Assembly: GCA_016929695.1 (NCBI GenBank)
Contig: JAFGII010000062.1
Coordinates: 1 to 63,991 of the forward strand
DNA from: Ignavibacteria bacterium
GTDB lineage: Bacteria; Bacteroidota; Ignavibacteria; Tepidaquicellales; Tepidaquicellaceae
DNA length: 63,991 nt
Direction: 5' to 3'
Part shown: positions 8,506 to 17,587 of the stretch, one piece after another
How positions within the stretch are numbered: the stretch's first letter is position 1
Layout of the letters: each line of letters opens with the position of its first letter
Made by a program: the position numbers and the translations under genes
Notes under the pieces: model-generated
The model's input: the letters and a program-made list of their open reading frames with translations, nothing else
Databases searched by the model: none
Told to the model about the DNA's origin: nothing

Positions 8506-9702
8506 ATGAAAGCAGTAAAAATTCTACTCTCTATTTTTTTCGTAGTCTTAATGTTCACTAATGTTTCATTCTCACAGTCTATCCCGAGCGGGACAGCCAG
8601 ATTTGAAGCCTTAGGTTACAATCCATTTTTATGGGATGCTTCAATTGATATTAACAGAAATCCGGCATGGGCTGGTTATTACCATAATTATACTTTCGGT
8701 GATATCGGTCGTGACGTGATTAATGATTTTCAGTTATCAAGCCAATTTGGAGCAGTCAATTTCGGCGTTTCCAAAGACGTCAGTCTTGGTATGGTCTTGA
8801 ACAAAAGAGAAGACAGATGGAATGAATTTGTCGGGACAGGAGGATTCGCTCCCAGTGTTGCAGAACCGATAGTTCCGTTCAAACTTTTATTTGCTTATGC
8901 AACAAAAGATTTTTCTCTTGGTCTTGCCCCCTACATCGCGTCCTGGAAAATGGACTCCACAATTAACAGTGTTGATCAGGAATGGAGTTCTATGGTTCTC
9001 GGAGGTACAATCGGAACAGTCATTAAATTCGACAAGAATTTATTCGAAGGCGCAGTTGATGTAAAAATCAATTCGTATGAATACACCAATACTGATACGA
9101 ATATTGCCGACAGTAAAACTGATGGCGGACTGCAACTTGGTGCTTTCCTGAGAGGTAAATTCTACCTTGCAAAAGGTTCAAGTATTGCATTTGTACCGTA
9201 TGCAAGTTTCGGAATGTTCAACTGGACACCGAATACTGGCGGTGTTGCAGGAAATGAAATAAAGAATATGGACTTCGCAATCGGTGCAGGTATAAATATG
9301 CCGGTTCTCGATGACGGTTTGATGATGGGCGGTTTGTCATTCGGATATAGCACATATCAAGTAACAGACGCGTTTGAATATTCATCAATGAGATTACCTC
9401 AATTCAATCTTGGTCTCGAGTGGGGCTTTACAGATTGGTTAACAGGTAGACTGGGATATTCAAGAGCAGTTTTTAGTGACAAGGTAACCGTTGTAGCGGT
9501 AACTCCGAACAATGTATGGAATTATCAGTATGCGTCTGATGCAACTCAGACTATTACAATGGGTCTTGGCTTGAATTTCGGAAGATTCAGCATTGACGGA
9601 ACAATTGGTGAAAGATTACTGAAACAGGGTCCGTATGTATTTACAGGACAATCAAACGATTTATTTGGTATGATTTCAGCATCATACAATTTCAAGAAAT
9701 AA
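8506..9702 (+). CDS. Outer-membrane beta-barrel protein of unknown function
   Basis: 398 residues with a signal peptide (MKAVKILLSIFFVVLMF...SFSQS, cleavage near residue 24). The mature part begins PSGTARFEALGYNPFLWD and is rich in alternating aromatic/polar strands (VSLGMVLNKR, LGLGLNFGRFSIDG), typical of an outer-membrane beta-barrel, and ends in a strand (MISASYNFKK). A purine-rich Shine-Dalgarno (GGAAAGGAAG) precedes ATG 8506. It lies between rpmD and rplO, has the same orientation as the ribosomal genes, and is followed by its own strong terminator. It resembles PorV/PorQ-like or FadL-like barrels only in general style; no specific function can be assigned. Confidence 0.8.
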   Translation: MKAVKILLSIFFVVLMFTNVSFSQSIPSGTARFEALGYNPFLWDASIDINRNPAWAGYYHNYTFGDIGRDVINDFQLSSQFGAVNFGVSKDVSLGMVLNKREDRWNEFVGTGGFAPSVAEPIVPFKLLFAYATKDFSLGLAPYIASWKMDSTINSVDQEWSSMVLGGTIGTVIKFDKNLFEGAVDVKINSYEYTNTDTNIADSKTDGGLQLGAFLRGKFYLAKGSSIAFVPYASFGMFNWTPNTGGVAGNEIKNMDFAIGAGINMPVLDDGLMMGGLSFGYSTYQVTDAFEYSSMRLPQFNLGLEWGFTDWLTGRLGYSRAVFSDKVTVVAVTPNNVWNYQYASDATQTITMGLGLNFGRFSIDGTIGERLLKQGPYVFTGQSNDLFGMISASYNFKK

Positions 9703-9723
9703 ACACATCAGATTAGTTCAAAC

Positions 9724-9753
9724 AGACCCCTTGTGAAAACGAGGGGTCTTTTT
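9724..9753 (+). terminator. Intrinsic terminator abutting rplO
   Basis: AGACCCCT (9724-9731) pairs perfectly with AGGGGTCT (9742-9749) around a short loop, followed by TTTTT (9749-9753). This is a textbook intrinsic terminator for the barrel gene, but it lies directly in front of rplO and the rest of the spc/alpha operon. Confidence 0.85.
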
Positions 9754-9769
9754 AATGTTTAATTTAAAT

Positions 9770-10228
9770 ATGCACATACTAAGTAACTTAAAATACGCCG
9801 AAGGCGCAAGAAAAAAAAGAAAAAGAGTTGGTAGAGGTCAGGGTTCCGGATATGGCGGAACTTCGACAAGGGGTCATAAGGGAGCGAAGTCAAGGTCAGG
9901 ATATAAACACAGAGCCTGGTTTGAGGGAGGACAAATGCCTTTACAAAGGCGCGTGCCAAAATTCGGTTTCAGAAATATAAACAGGGTTGATTTTACAATC
10001 CTGAATGTAGGGGATATCCAGAAATTAATTGATTCAGGAAAAATAAATGGAACAACAATCAACAAAGAGTTTTTATTAAAATCCAAAATCATTAAGGATA
10101 AAAACAGTCCGCTTAAAATTCTCGGGAACGGGGAGTTAAAAGTTAAAATTGAAATCACAGCAGACGCATTCACGAAGAGTGCCGTATCAAAAATTGAAAA
10201 TCTCGGAGGAAAAGCGGTTAAAATATGA
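9770..10228 (+). CDS. rplO: 50S ribosomal protein L15
   Basis: 152 residues from ATG 9770. The longest frame starts at ATG 9755, two bases past the terminator T tract, but family homology begins at LSNLKYAEGARKKRKRVGRG, which favours 9770. The glycine-rich GQGSGYGGTSTRGHKGAKSRSG segment is diagnostic. L15 is a late 50S assembly protein. The stop TGA overlaps the secY ATG by 4 bases (ATGA), indicating coupling with secY. Confidence 0.95.
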   Translation: MHILSNLKYAEGARKKRKRVGRGQGSGYGGTSTRGHKGAKSRSGYKHRAWFEGGQMPLQRRVPKFGFRNINRVDFTILNVGDIQKLIDSGKINGTTINKEFLLKSKIIKDKNSPLKILGNGELKVKIEITADAFTKSAVSKIENLGGKAVKI

Positions 10229-11571
10229 GTGGATTTATAGAGAGTTTCAGAAATATATTCAAAATTGAAGAGTTAAGACAAAGAATTTTATTTACTCTTG
10301 CTCTTCTTTTTGTAGTTCGTGTAGGAGCGCATATAACGCTTCCAGGTATTGATGTCGGGAAAATCCTTGACCAGTCAACACAATCGTCAGCGACGGATTT
10401 ACTTGGTCTTTATGACTTGTTTGTAGGAGGTGCATTCAGTAAAGCGGCTGTTTTTTCTCTCGGTATTATGCCTTATATCAGTGCATCAATTATCATTCAG
10501 CTTCTCGGTGCAGTATTCCCGTATTTTCAGAAACTGCAGAAAGAAGGTGAAGAAGGAAGGAAAAAAATAAATCAGTTAACGAGAATCGGAACTGTTCCAG
10601 TAGCTTTACTTCAAGCCTGGGGTGTGAGTGTACAGATTTATTCAAGAAATGTCGGAGGTGAAGGCATCGTTATCCCTGATATATCGCCGATGGTTTTTAC
10701 TATGTCAACGGTTATACTGTTAACTTCAGGAACCATATTTATGATGTGGCTGGGCGAGCAGATTACCGAAAGAGGAATCGGAAACGGTATTTCTTTAATC
10801 ATTTTCATAGGTATAATTGACAGGTTCCCCTATGCATTGTACTCGGAATATTTATTACTTGCAGACCCTAATACCGACAGGAATATTCTAATTGAAATTA
10901 TTTATTTCATCGCCTTTTTACTTGTCATTGCAGGAGTAGTTGCTTTAACGGTTGCAACCAGAAAGATTCCCGTTCAATATGCAAAAAGAGTAGTCGGCAG
11001 AAAAGTATACGGCGGAGTAACCCAGTACATACCTTTGAAAGTTAACGCTGCCGGTGTTATGCCTATTATCTTTGCACAGTCAATAATGTTTATTCCCAAT
11101 ACTGTTTTATCTTTCTTTCCCGAAAGTGAATTTATGAGAGGTGTTGCTGAATACTTCAATTATACAAGTTGGTTTTATTCGATTATATACGCACTGATGA
11201 TAATTTTCTTCACGTATTTTTATACTGCGATAGCATTCAATCCAAAGGACGTTGCGGATAATATGAAAAAGCAGGGAGGTTTTATTCCCGGTGTAAGACC
11301 CGGTAAACCCACATCGGATTTCATTGATAATATATTGACAAAAATAACCTTACCGGGTGCAATTGCTCTGGCTTTTGTAGCGATTATTCCAACAATACTG
11401 GGGAAATTGGGCGTTACGCAGGGACTTGCACAGTTTTTCGGCGGAACAAGTTTATTAATTGTGGTAGGAGTTGCATTAGATACACTTCAGCAGGTAGAAT
11501 CACATTTACTGATGAGACATTACGATGGATTTATGAAAGGTTCAAAATTAAAATCCAGAAGATATTTTTAA
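10225..11571 (+). CDS. secY: Preprotein translocase subunit SecY
   Basis: 448 residues with about ten transmembrane helices; the channel of the Sec translocon. Recognisable segments: RILFTLALLFVVRVGAHITLPG (helix 1), LGIMPYISASIIIQLL (helix 2), GNGISLIIFIGI and the C-terminal MRHYDGFMKGSKLKSRRY. The plug region and the conserved cytoplasmic loop (TVATRKIPVQYAKRVVGRKVYGG) are intact. Starts inside the rplO stop and ends inside the map start (TAATG). Confidence 0.98.
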   Translation: MSGFIESFRNIFKIEELRQRILFTLALLFVVRVGAHITLPGIDVGKILDQSTQSSATDLLGLYDLFVGGAFSKAAVFSLGIMPYISASIIIQLLGAVFPYFQKLQKEGEEGRKKINQLTRIGTVPVALLQAWGVSVQIYSRNVGGEGIVIPDISPMVFTMSTVILLTSGTIFMMWLGEQITERGIGNGISLIIFIGIIDRFPYALYSEYLLLADPNTDRNILIEIIYFIAFLLVIAGVVALTVATRKIPVQYAKRVVGRKVYGGVTQYIPLKVNAAGVMPIIFAQSIMFIPNTVLSFFPESEFMRGVAEYFNYTSWFYSIIYALMIIFFTYFYTAIAFNPKDVADNMKKQGGFIPGVRPGKPTSDFIDNILTKITLPGAIALAFVAIIPTILGKLGVTQGLAQFFGGTSLLIVVGVALDTLQQVESHLLMRHYDGFMKGSKLKSRRYF

Positions 11572-12329
11572 TGGGTTTAATCAAGACAAAAAAAGAAATT
11601 GATTTAATAAGGGAGAGTTGTAAAATTGTATCAGAAGTTCTTAAACATATAAAGCAGTACATAAAACCCGGAGTTAAGACCAAAGAACTTAACTCTGAAA
11701 TAGAAGATTTCATCGTTTCAAGAAATGCTGTTCCCGCATTTAAAGGATATGGCGGGAATAAGAAAGTTAAACCCTTTCCTGCGGCTGCATGTATTTCAAT
11801 TAACGATGAAGTAGTGCACGGAATACCGGGAGACAAGGAACTTGCAGAAGGCGATATAGTTTCTGTTGATGTCGGAGTTCTAAAAAACGGATATTTCGGT
11901 GATTCCGCATATACATTCTCAGTAGGCAAGATATCCGACAAGAAGAATAAATTACTCCGCATTACGGAAGAAGCATTATACTTAGGCATAGCAGAAGCAA
12001 GAGCCGGTAATGTGATGAACGACCTTTCCTATGCAATACAGGAACTCTGTGAAAGCAACGGTTTTGGTGTCGTCAGAGTTCTTGTTGGACATGGCATAGG
12101 GAAAAAACTTCATGAAGAACCTGCAGTACCTAATTTTTATTCACGAGGTAATAATTTTGAATTCAGAGAAGGAATGACAATTGCAATTGAGCCTATGATA
12201 AATTACGGAACGCATGAGGTCATGACATTGAACGACGGATGGACTATAGTAACAAGAGATGGCGAGCCGTCTGCTCATTTTGAGCACACAATATTAATAA
12301 CAAACGGAGAAGCAGAAATATTAACTTAA
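11571..12329 (+). CDS. map: Methionine aminopeptidase type I
   Basis: 252 residues. Removes initiator Met from nascent proteins. Pita-bread fold with the metal-binding residues visible: Asp in [19 protein letters not shown] (two Asp), His in [12 protein letters not shown], Glu in [10 protein letters not shown] and Glu in [12 protein letters not shown] 11571 overlaps the secY stop. secY-map-infA order is common in many phyla. Confidence 0.97.
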   Translation: MGLIKTKKEIDLIRESCKIVSEVLKHIKQYIKPGVKTKELNSEIEDFIVSRNAVPAFKGYGGNKKVKPFPAAACISINDEVVHGIPGDKELAEGDIVSVDVGVLKNGYFGDSAYTFSVGKISDKKNKLLRITEEALYLGIAEARAGNVMNDLSYAIQELCESNGFGVVRVLVGHGIGKKLHEEPAVPNFYSRGNNFEFREGMTIAIEPMINYGTHEVMTLNDGWTIVTRDGEPSAHFEHTILITNGEAEILT

Positions 12330-12336
12330 ATTTTAT

Positions 12337-12555
12337 TTGGCAAAACAGGATACAATAAAGGTTGACGGAATAATAACGGAAATACTTCCGAATACCACTT
12401 TCAAGGTAAAACTTGAAAACGGACATATAATTACGGCTCATATTTCAGGCAAAATGAGAATGAATTATATTAAAATACTTCAGGGTGATAAAGTTACGGT
12501 AGAACTGTCACCATACGATTTAACAAAAGGCAGAATAACATACAGGTATAAATAA
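12337..12555 (+). CDS. infA: Translation initiation factor IF-1
   Basis: 72 residues, exactly the family length. OB-fold with [40 protein letters not shown] and [13 protein letters not shown]-1 blocks the A site of the 30S subunit during initiation. The only start that matches the family N-terminus (MAKQD) is TTG 12337, 7 bases after the map stop. Confidence 0.97.
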   Translation: MAKQDTIKVDGIITEILPNTTFKVKLENGHIITAHISGKMRMNYIKILQGDKVTVELSPYDLTKGRITYRYK

Positions 12556-12562
12556 AAAAATA

Positions 12563-12676
12563 ATGAAAGTAAGAAGTTCAGTAAAAAAGATGTGTGATAA
12601 ATGCAAAATAATAAAACGAAAAGGTGTAATAAGAGTAATTTGCACGAACCCCAAGCATAAACAAAGGCAGGGCTAA
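12563..12676 (+). CDS. rpmJ: 50S ribosomal protein L36
   Basis: 37 residues ([20 protein letters not shown]...KHKQRQG). The zinc ligands C11, C14, C27 and H32 are all present, so this is the zinc-binding L36. Starts 7 bases after the infA stop; infA-rpmJ-rpsM is the standard order. Confidence 0.96.
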   Translation: MKVRSSVKKMCDKCKIIKRKGVIRVICTNPKHKQRQG

Positions 12677-12715
12677 AATCACACTTGAAAAAATTAAAAA
12701 ACAGGAGATAAAAAA

Positions 12716-13096
12716 TTGGCAAGAATAGGCGGTATAGACCTTCCGAAAAATAAAAGGATAGTAATAGGTTTAACCTCAATTTTTGGCATTGGAAAGTCAA
12801 CCTCTGAAAAAATTTTAAAGAAATTAGCAATAGATGAAAACATAAAAGTGCAAAATCTGACAGATGAGCAGGTAAATGCAATCAGAGGTGAGATAGCTTC
12901 AATGAAAATCGAAGGTTCACTGAGGTCAGAAGTTCAGATGAACATAAAGAGACTGATAGACATCGGTACATACAGGGGCAAGCGTCACAGAAGAGGCTTA
13001 CCTGTCAGAGGTCAGAGGACAAGAACCAATGCCAGAACAAGGAAAGGCAAGAGGAAAACTGTTGCCGGAAAGAAAAAGGCATCAGCGAAGAAATAA
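12716..13096 (+). CDS. rpsM: 30S ribosomal protein S13
   Basis: 126 residues starting at TTG 12716 ([13 protein letters not shown]), preceded by ACAGGAG. S13 contacts the P-site tRNA and forms inter-subunit bridges. Helix-two-turn-helix [14 protein letters not shown] and the C-terminal [18 protein letters not shown] are diagnostic. Start of the alpha-type segment rpsM-rpsK-rpsD-rpoA-rplQ. Confidence 0.98.
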   Translation: MARIGGIDLPKNKRIVIGLTSIFGIGKSTSEKILKKLAIDENIKVQNLTDEQVNAIRGEIASMKIEGSLRSEVQMNIKRLIDIGTYRGKRHRRGLPVRGQRTRTNARTRKGKRKTVAGKKKASAKK

Positions 13097-13128
13097 TCAA
13101 TAAAATTTAATTAAATAAAATTCAGCAA

Positions 13129-13515
13129 TTGGCAAAGACATATAAAAAAGCAAAGAAAAAAATTCAGGTAGATGCGAACGGTGTTGCCCATATTAAAGCT
13201 ACGTTCAACAATGTAATAGTAACGCTCACGGATTTATACGGAAATACAATCTCCTGGGCTTCATCGGGAAAGATGGGATTTAAAGGTTCGAAGAAGAATA
13301 CTCCCTTTGCGGCACAGTTGACCGCCGAATCTGCAGCCAAAGAGGCATTCGGACTGGGCTTAAGAAAAGTGGAAGTACTGATAAAAGGAGTAGGTTCAGG
13401 CAGGGATGCTGCGGTCAGGGCATTAAATACTGCCGGACTAGAGATATCGGTAATTAAGGATATTACTCCTTTGCCGCATAACGGATGCAGACCTCCTAAG
13501 AAACGAAGAGTATAA
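13129..13515 (+). CDS. rpsK: 30S ribosomal protein S11
   Basis: 128 residues from TTG 13129. Contains [28 protein letters not shown] and the C-terminal [19 protein letters not shown]11 lies on the 30S platform near the mRNA exit with S7. The TTG start is supported by the family N-terminus [10 protein letters not shown]. Confidence 0.98.
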   Translation: MAKTYKKAKKKIQVDANGVAHIKATFNNVIVTLTDLYGNTISWASSGKMGFKGSKKNTPFAAQLTAESAAKEAFGLGLRKVEVLIKGVGSGRDAAVRALNTAGLEISVIKDITPLPHNGCRPPKKRRV

Positions 13516-13552
13516 AAAAATATTTTAAAAAATAATTTAAATTCAAAATAAT

Positions 13553-14185
13553 TTGGCAAGATATACAGACGCAAATTGCAAACTTTGCAGAAGAGAGAGG
13601 CAGAAATTATTTTTAAAGGGCTTGAAATGTTACACCGATAAATGTCCGATAGAGAATAACAGAAATTTTCCGCCCGGACAGCATGGTAAAAGCAGAAAAC
13701 CGAGAATAACTGATTACGCTATACAGTTAAGAGAAAAGCAGAAAATCAGAAAGACTTATGGTTTGCTTGAAAAACAATTCCGCAATTACTTTGAAATTGC
13801 AGCGAAGAAAAAAGGAGTACCGGGTGAGAATCTGGTAAAACTTCTTGAAAGAAGATTTGATAATACATTATACAGACTCGGACTTGCACCTTCAAGAAAA
13901 GCGGCGAGACAGTTGATATTGCACAGGCATTTAACGCTGAACGGCAGAGTAGTTAATATACCGTCGGTAAGTTTAAAAGCTGGAGATGTAATTAAAGTAA
14001 GGGACAGGAGCAAGAAGCTTCCTGTATTTCATGATGCAATGAAAAGAATGAAAGATAATATGCTGGTTCCGTGGTTATCGCTCGATAAAGCAAATATGAC
14101 CGGTACTTTCCTGTCAGTTCCTGAGAGAGACCAGGTTCCGTTTGTAGGAAACGAACAACTCGTTGTTGAGTTATATTCAAAATAG
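13553..14185 (+). CDS. rpsD: 30S ribosomal protein S4 (zinc-binding)
   Basis: 210 residues from TTG 13553. The N-terminus has C9, C12, C26 and C31 (CKLC...KCYTDKC), the zinc-binding S4 form. The S4 RNA-binding domain is in SRKAARQLILHRHLTLNGRVV. S4 nucleates 16S 5'-domain assembly and in enterobacteria represses the alpha operon. The protein is otherwise of normal length. Confidence 0.97.
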   Translation: MARYTDANCKLCRRERQKLFLKGLKCYTDKCPIENNRNFPPGQHGKSRKPRITDYAIQLREKQKIRKTYGLLEKQFRNYFEIAAKKKGVPGENLVKLLERRFDNTLYRLGLAPSRKAARQLILHRHLTLNGRVVNIPSVSLKAGDVIKVRDRSKKLPVFHDAMKRMKDNMLVPWLSLDKANMTGTFLSVPERDQVPFVGNEQLVVELYSK

Positions 14186-14219
14186 AATTTATTAATTAAA
14201 TTTTTAAATCAAATAATAA

Positions 14220-15215
14220 ATGAAGATCAATCATTTACAAATGCCGGAAAAACTGGTGCAGGATGAATCATCTTACAGCAGTACATACGGGAAATTTATT
14301 CTTCAGCCCCTTGAAAGAGGATACGGAGTTACAATTGGTAATTCAATAAGAAGAATTCTTATCTCATCTTTATCCGGTACAGCAATTACATCAATAAAGG
14401 TAAATGATATACCTCACGAATTTACTGCTATCAAAGGCGTAGTTGAGGATTTATCCGAAATAGTTTTAAATCTGAAAGAAGTCAGATTTAAAGATATTAC
14501 AAAGAAATCAAGTAAAATTGAATTCAAACTTACCGGTCCGAAAGAATTTACGGCAAAAGATATTCAGGATGCGACGGCTGATTATGAAATTTTAAATCCC
14601 GAAATACACATTGCCACGTTAAACAAAGATGCAAAACTTAACGTTGAGTTCAGACTCGGTACCGGAATCGGATATGTACCGGCTGAAGAGAATAAAAAGA
14701 ACGAATTACCCCTCGGTTTCATATCGGTCGATTCACTTTTCTCGTCCGTTACGAAGGTAAATTACACAATAGAAAATACACGCGTGGGACAGAGGACAGA
14801 TTATGAAAAACTCATACTGGAAATCTGGACTGACGGTTCGATTACTCCCGATGAAGCATTACTGCAGGCGGCAAGAATTATGAGAGACCACGTTCAGTAT
14901 TTCCTTGACCTTGGTCCCGATACTGAAGATAAAGCCGTCGAGCAGGACCAGGAAGACGAGCAGTTCGAAAAAATCAAGAAAATATTACTCACTCCTGTTG
15001 ACGAACTTGATTTGTCCGTCAGGTCGCAGAACTGTTTAAGGTCGGCAGAAATAAAAACCATCGCAGATTTAGTCAGCAAGAATGAATCCGAAATGCTCCA
15101 TTTCAGAAATTTCGGCAGGAAGTCCTTAGCAGAGTTAGGAGAACTCATTGACAGTTTCGGATTGAATTTCGGAATGGATGTCTCGAAATATCTCGATGAA
15201 GAGAAGAACAAATAA
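14220..15215 (+). CDS. rpoA: RNA polymerase alpha subunit
   Basis: 331 residues. N-terminal dimerisation domain (YGKFILQPLERGYGVTIGNS, RRILISSLSGTAI, GVVEDLSEIVLNLKEVR), a charged linker around residues 240-250 (EQDQEDEQFEK), and C-terminal domain (LDLSVRSQNCLRSAEIKTI and NFGRKSLAELGELI) for UP-element and activator contact. Flanked by rpsD and rplQ as usual. Confidence 0.98.
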   Translation: MKINHLQMPEKLVQDESSYSSTYGKFILQPLERGYGVTIGNSIRRILISSLSGTAITSIKVNDIPHEFTAIKGVVEDLSEIVLNLKEVRFKDITKKSSKIEFKLTGPKEFTAKDIQDATADYEILNPEIHIATLNKDAKLNVEFRLGTGIGYVPAEENKKNELPLGFISVDSLFSSVTKVNYTIENTRVGQRTDYEKLILEIWTDGSITPDEALLQAARIMRDHVQYFLDLGPDTEDKAVEQDQEDEQFEKIKKILLTPVDELDLSVRSQNCLRSAEIKTIADLVSKNESEMLHFRNFGRKSLAELGELIDSFGLNFGMDVSKYLDEEKNK

Positions 15216-15245
15216 TATTGCGTGTAATAATCTAAAGCGAAAAAA

Positions 15246-15734
15246 ATGGAACACAGAAAAAAAGGCAGAAAATTAAAAAGAACGGCAAGTCATAAAAAGG
15301 CTATGTTATCAAACCTTGCAGTCTCTTTAATCTTACACAAGCGAGTCGGAACTACCGTAGCAAAAGCAAAAGAGTTAAGAACATACATAGAACCTGTTGT
15401 AACAAAAGCAAAAACCGCTTTCAAGCATATAAAATCACAACCGGAAAAAAGTGTTCATCTGAGAAGAGAAGCAAGGAAATTTATAAAAGACAAGGAAGCT
15501 TTAAATGTTTTATTCAATGATATTGCAAAAAAAGTTTCAAAAAGACAGGGCGGCTATACAAGAATTCTGAAGACGGGATTCAGGCAGGGTGACGGTGCTG
15601 ATACGGCAATTATCGAATTTGTTGATTATGACGTCGCTGCTGATTTAAAGGCAAAGGAAAAAGCTGCTAAGAAAAAGGGTAAAGAGAAAGAAAAAGAAGA
15701 AGACAAGAAAAAGAAAGAGACTGCAAAGAAATAA
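15246..15734 (+). CDS. rplQ: 50S ribosomal protein L17 with basic tail
   Basis: 162 residues. The L17 core (MEHRKKGRKLKRTASHKKAMLSNLAV start and GGYTRILKTGFRQGDGADTA) covers about residues 1-130. A Lys/Glu-rich tail of about 30 residues (KAKEKAAKKKGKEKEKEE) follows, similar in style to the L22 tail. Last gene of the ribosomal superoperon; a terminator-like hairpin follows. Confidence 0.96.
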   Translation: MEHRKKGRKLKRTASHKKAMLSNLAVSLILHKRVGTTVAKAKELRTYIEPVVTKAKTAFKHIKSQPEKSVHLRREARKFIKDKEALNVLFNDIAKKVSKRQGGYTRILKTGFRQGDGADTAIIEFVDYDVAADLKAKEKAAKKKGKEKEKEEDKKKKETAKK

Positions 15735-15815
15735 TTATTGCATTTATTAAGATTTATTTTATCACTATTTTTACAATTATTTTACGGAAATTAAAATAAA
15801 TCAGAAAAAATTGAT

Positions 15816-15863
15816 ACCTTAACTTTTCAATATTGTATTTTAAAACGGAGTTAAGGTTTTTTT
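15816..15863 (+). terminator. Terminator of the ribosomal superoperon
   Basis: ACCTTAACT (15816-15824) pairs perfectly with AGTTAAGGT (15849-15857), with a long loop, followed by TTTTTTT (15857-15863). It lies between rplQ and engB. The loop is longer than ideal but the T tract supports termination. Confidence 0.65.
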
Positions 15864-15878
15864 GACAGAAAGCTTATT

Positions 15879-16472
15879 ATGAAAATCATTTCAGCAGAGT
15901 TTATAAACAGTATCTACGATTTGAGGACATTGCCTTCATCTGTGCTGTCGGAATTTGTTTTTGTAGGAAGGTCGAATGTGGGGAAATCCTCGATGATTAA
16001 TAAAATTTGTAATAAAAAGAATCTTGCTAAAATAGGTTCGGTTCCGGGAAAAACTAAACAACTCAATTATTTTTTAATCAACGAGAAATTCTATCTGGTT
16101 GATTTACCCGGTTACGGTTATGCTAAAGTTCCCGAGCAAATCAGAGCAGGGTGGCGGAAACTCGTGGAAGACTACATAAGCGAGAGGCAGAATGTAAAAG
16201 TTGTATTCGTTCTAATAGATTCGAGAAACGAACCGACTTACCTTGATGAATTAATGATAAGCTGGCTTGAGTACTATGAAATTCCTTATGCGGTTGTTCT
16301 TACGAAAGCGGATAAAATCTCACGCAACAAAATGGAAAAACAGATTTACAGAATAGCAAAAATCGTCAAGAATGAAGACCTGTGCATTGATTATATTCCG
16401 TTTTCCATAATAACCGGGGAAGGTAAAAATGAACTGATTAAGATTATTGAAGAATATCTTAATAAAGAATAA
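15879..16472 (+). CDS. engB: Ribosome biogenesis GTPase EngB/YsxC
   Basis: 197 residues. TRAFAC-class GTPase needed for 50S assembly. G1 is GRSNVGKSS, the G3 region is LVDLPGYGYAK, and G4 is TKAD. The length is typical and ATG 15879 fits. Its TAA lies 5 bases before the inferred start of the next gene. Confidence 0.95.
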   Translation: MKIISAEFINSIYDLRTLPSSVLSEFVFVGRSNVGKSSMINKICNKKNLAKIGSVPGKTKQLNYFLINEKFYLVDLPGYGYAKVPEQIRAGWRKLVEDYISERQNVKVVFVLIDSRNEPTYLDELMISWLEYYEIPYAVVLTKADKISRNKMEKQIYRIAKIVKNEDLCIDYIPFSIITGEGKNELIKIIEEYLNKE

Positions 16473-16477
16473 AAATC

Positions 16478-17392
16478 ATTTCCCGTAAAATCAAAATATT
16501 AGTTGCCGATAAAGTCGGTACAGACCTGAATATTTTTTTTAATCCAAAGAAGTTTGAACTTATTTATTCCTATGGTATCAGCAATAACGGGATAATCCGT
16601 GAACAGGAAGGTGTTGACTGTTTAATAATCAGAAGCACGAGAAAAATTAACAGAAAATTTCTTTCTGATTGCAGAATTAAATTAATTGCAACTTTATCCA
16701 AAGGGACTGATCACATCGACACTGCTTATGCGGTGAAGAAGGGAATCAAAATTATTAATTCCGAATCAGGAAATACAAGGGCGGCTGCAGAATTAACGCT
16801 CGGTATTATTTTAAATATTCTGAAAAATATTAATTATTCCGATAAACTTGTAAGAAATGGTCGTTTTGGATTCTATGATTTTCCGAGGAGCGAACTGAAA
16901 GACAAAACCGTTGGTATTATCGGCTTTGGCAGAGTCGGTTCGCTTACAGGAAAATTAATCAGGTCTTTCGGTTCAAAAATTATTTCGAACGATATAAAGA
17001 GGAGCGTCAGGGAAAAATACAGGCATTATAACTTCAGGAGTATAGAATACTTATTAAAAAATTCCGATATCATAACCGTTCACATTCCGCTTAACAAAAA
17101 AAATGAAAATTTTATAGATGCGGGAAAAATCAATAAAATGAGGAACGGAGTAATTTTCATAAACACTTCACGCGGCGGAGTAATAGATGAAGATTCGCTG
17201 ATAACGAATTTAAAATCGGGTAAAATCGGATATGCAGGACTTGATGTTTTCAGAAATGAACCTGATATAGATAAACGTTTTCTGAAACTCGACAATGTAA
17301 TTTTAACAAATCACATCGGGGGAAAAACTCCGGAAAGCGAGTTAAAAATGATTACCGAAATAAAAATGAAAATCAATAATATTTTTAGTTGA
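16478..17392 (+). CDS. D-isomer 2-hydroxyacid dehydrogenase, non-canonical start
   Basis: About 304 residues if read from 16478. NAD-binding motif GIIGFGRVGSLTGKL, then catalytic Arg in INTSRGGVIDEDSL, Glu in FRNEP and His in TNHIGG: the phosphoglycerate-dehydrogenase superfamily. The first ordinary start codon in frame is GTG 16733, which would delete 85 residues that clearly belong to the fold (ILVADKV... LIIRSTRKI...LIATLSKGTDHID). The frame is open upstream to just past the engB stop, and the only plausible starts are ATC 16475 or ATT 16478. The family includes SerA; substrate unknown. An alternative is a start lost through mutation or sequencing error. Confidence 0.75.
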   Translation: MSRKIKILVADKVGTDLNIFFNPKKFELIYSYGISNNGIIREQEGVDCLIIRSTRKINRKFLSDCRIKLIATLSKGTDHIDTAYAVKKGIKIINSESGNTRAAAELTLGIILNILKNINYSDKLVRNGRFGFYDFPRSELKDKTVGIIGFGRVGSLTGKLIRSFGSKIISNDIKRSVREKYRHYNFRSIEYLLKNSDIITVHIPLNKKNENFIDAGKINKMRNGVIFINTSRGGVIDEDSLITNLKSGKIGYAGLDVFRNEPDIDKRFLKLDNVILTNHIGGKTPESELKMITEIKMKINNIFS

Positions 17393-17493
17393 TTTTTTAC
17401 GGTTAAGTGTCAGATAAAACTTAATCCGTTCTATTATATATCAAAAATCAGAATCAACCGCAAGAAAGTCAGGGTGTAACACAAAAATCTATA

Positions 17494-17522
17494 TTGACAT
17501 ATATGTTATTTAATCTTAATTT
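17494..17522 (+). promoter_or_regulatory. Promoter of first Asp-box gene
   Basis: TTGACA at 17494-17499, 17-base spacer, TAATTT at 17517-17522. The stretch ACAAAAATCTATATTGACA (17481-17499) recurs almost exactly in front of the paralogous second gene, so promoter and gene were duplicated together. Confidence 0.6.
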
Positions 17523-17587
17523 ATTAACAATCCATATATAAGTATAACAAACAATTAACGGAAAACTAAATTAACAGGGAGTATAAA

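Noticed and set aside
9755-9769. ATG 9755 as rplO start
   Set aside because: It lies two bases after the terminator T tract and adds five residues outside L15 homology; ATG 9770 is more likely.
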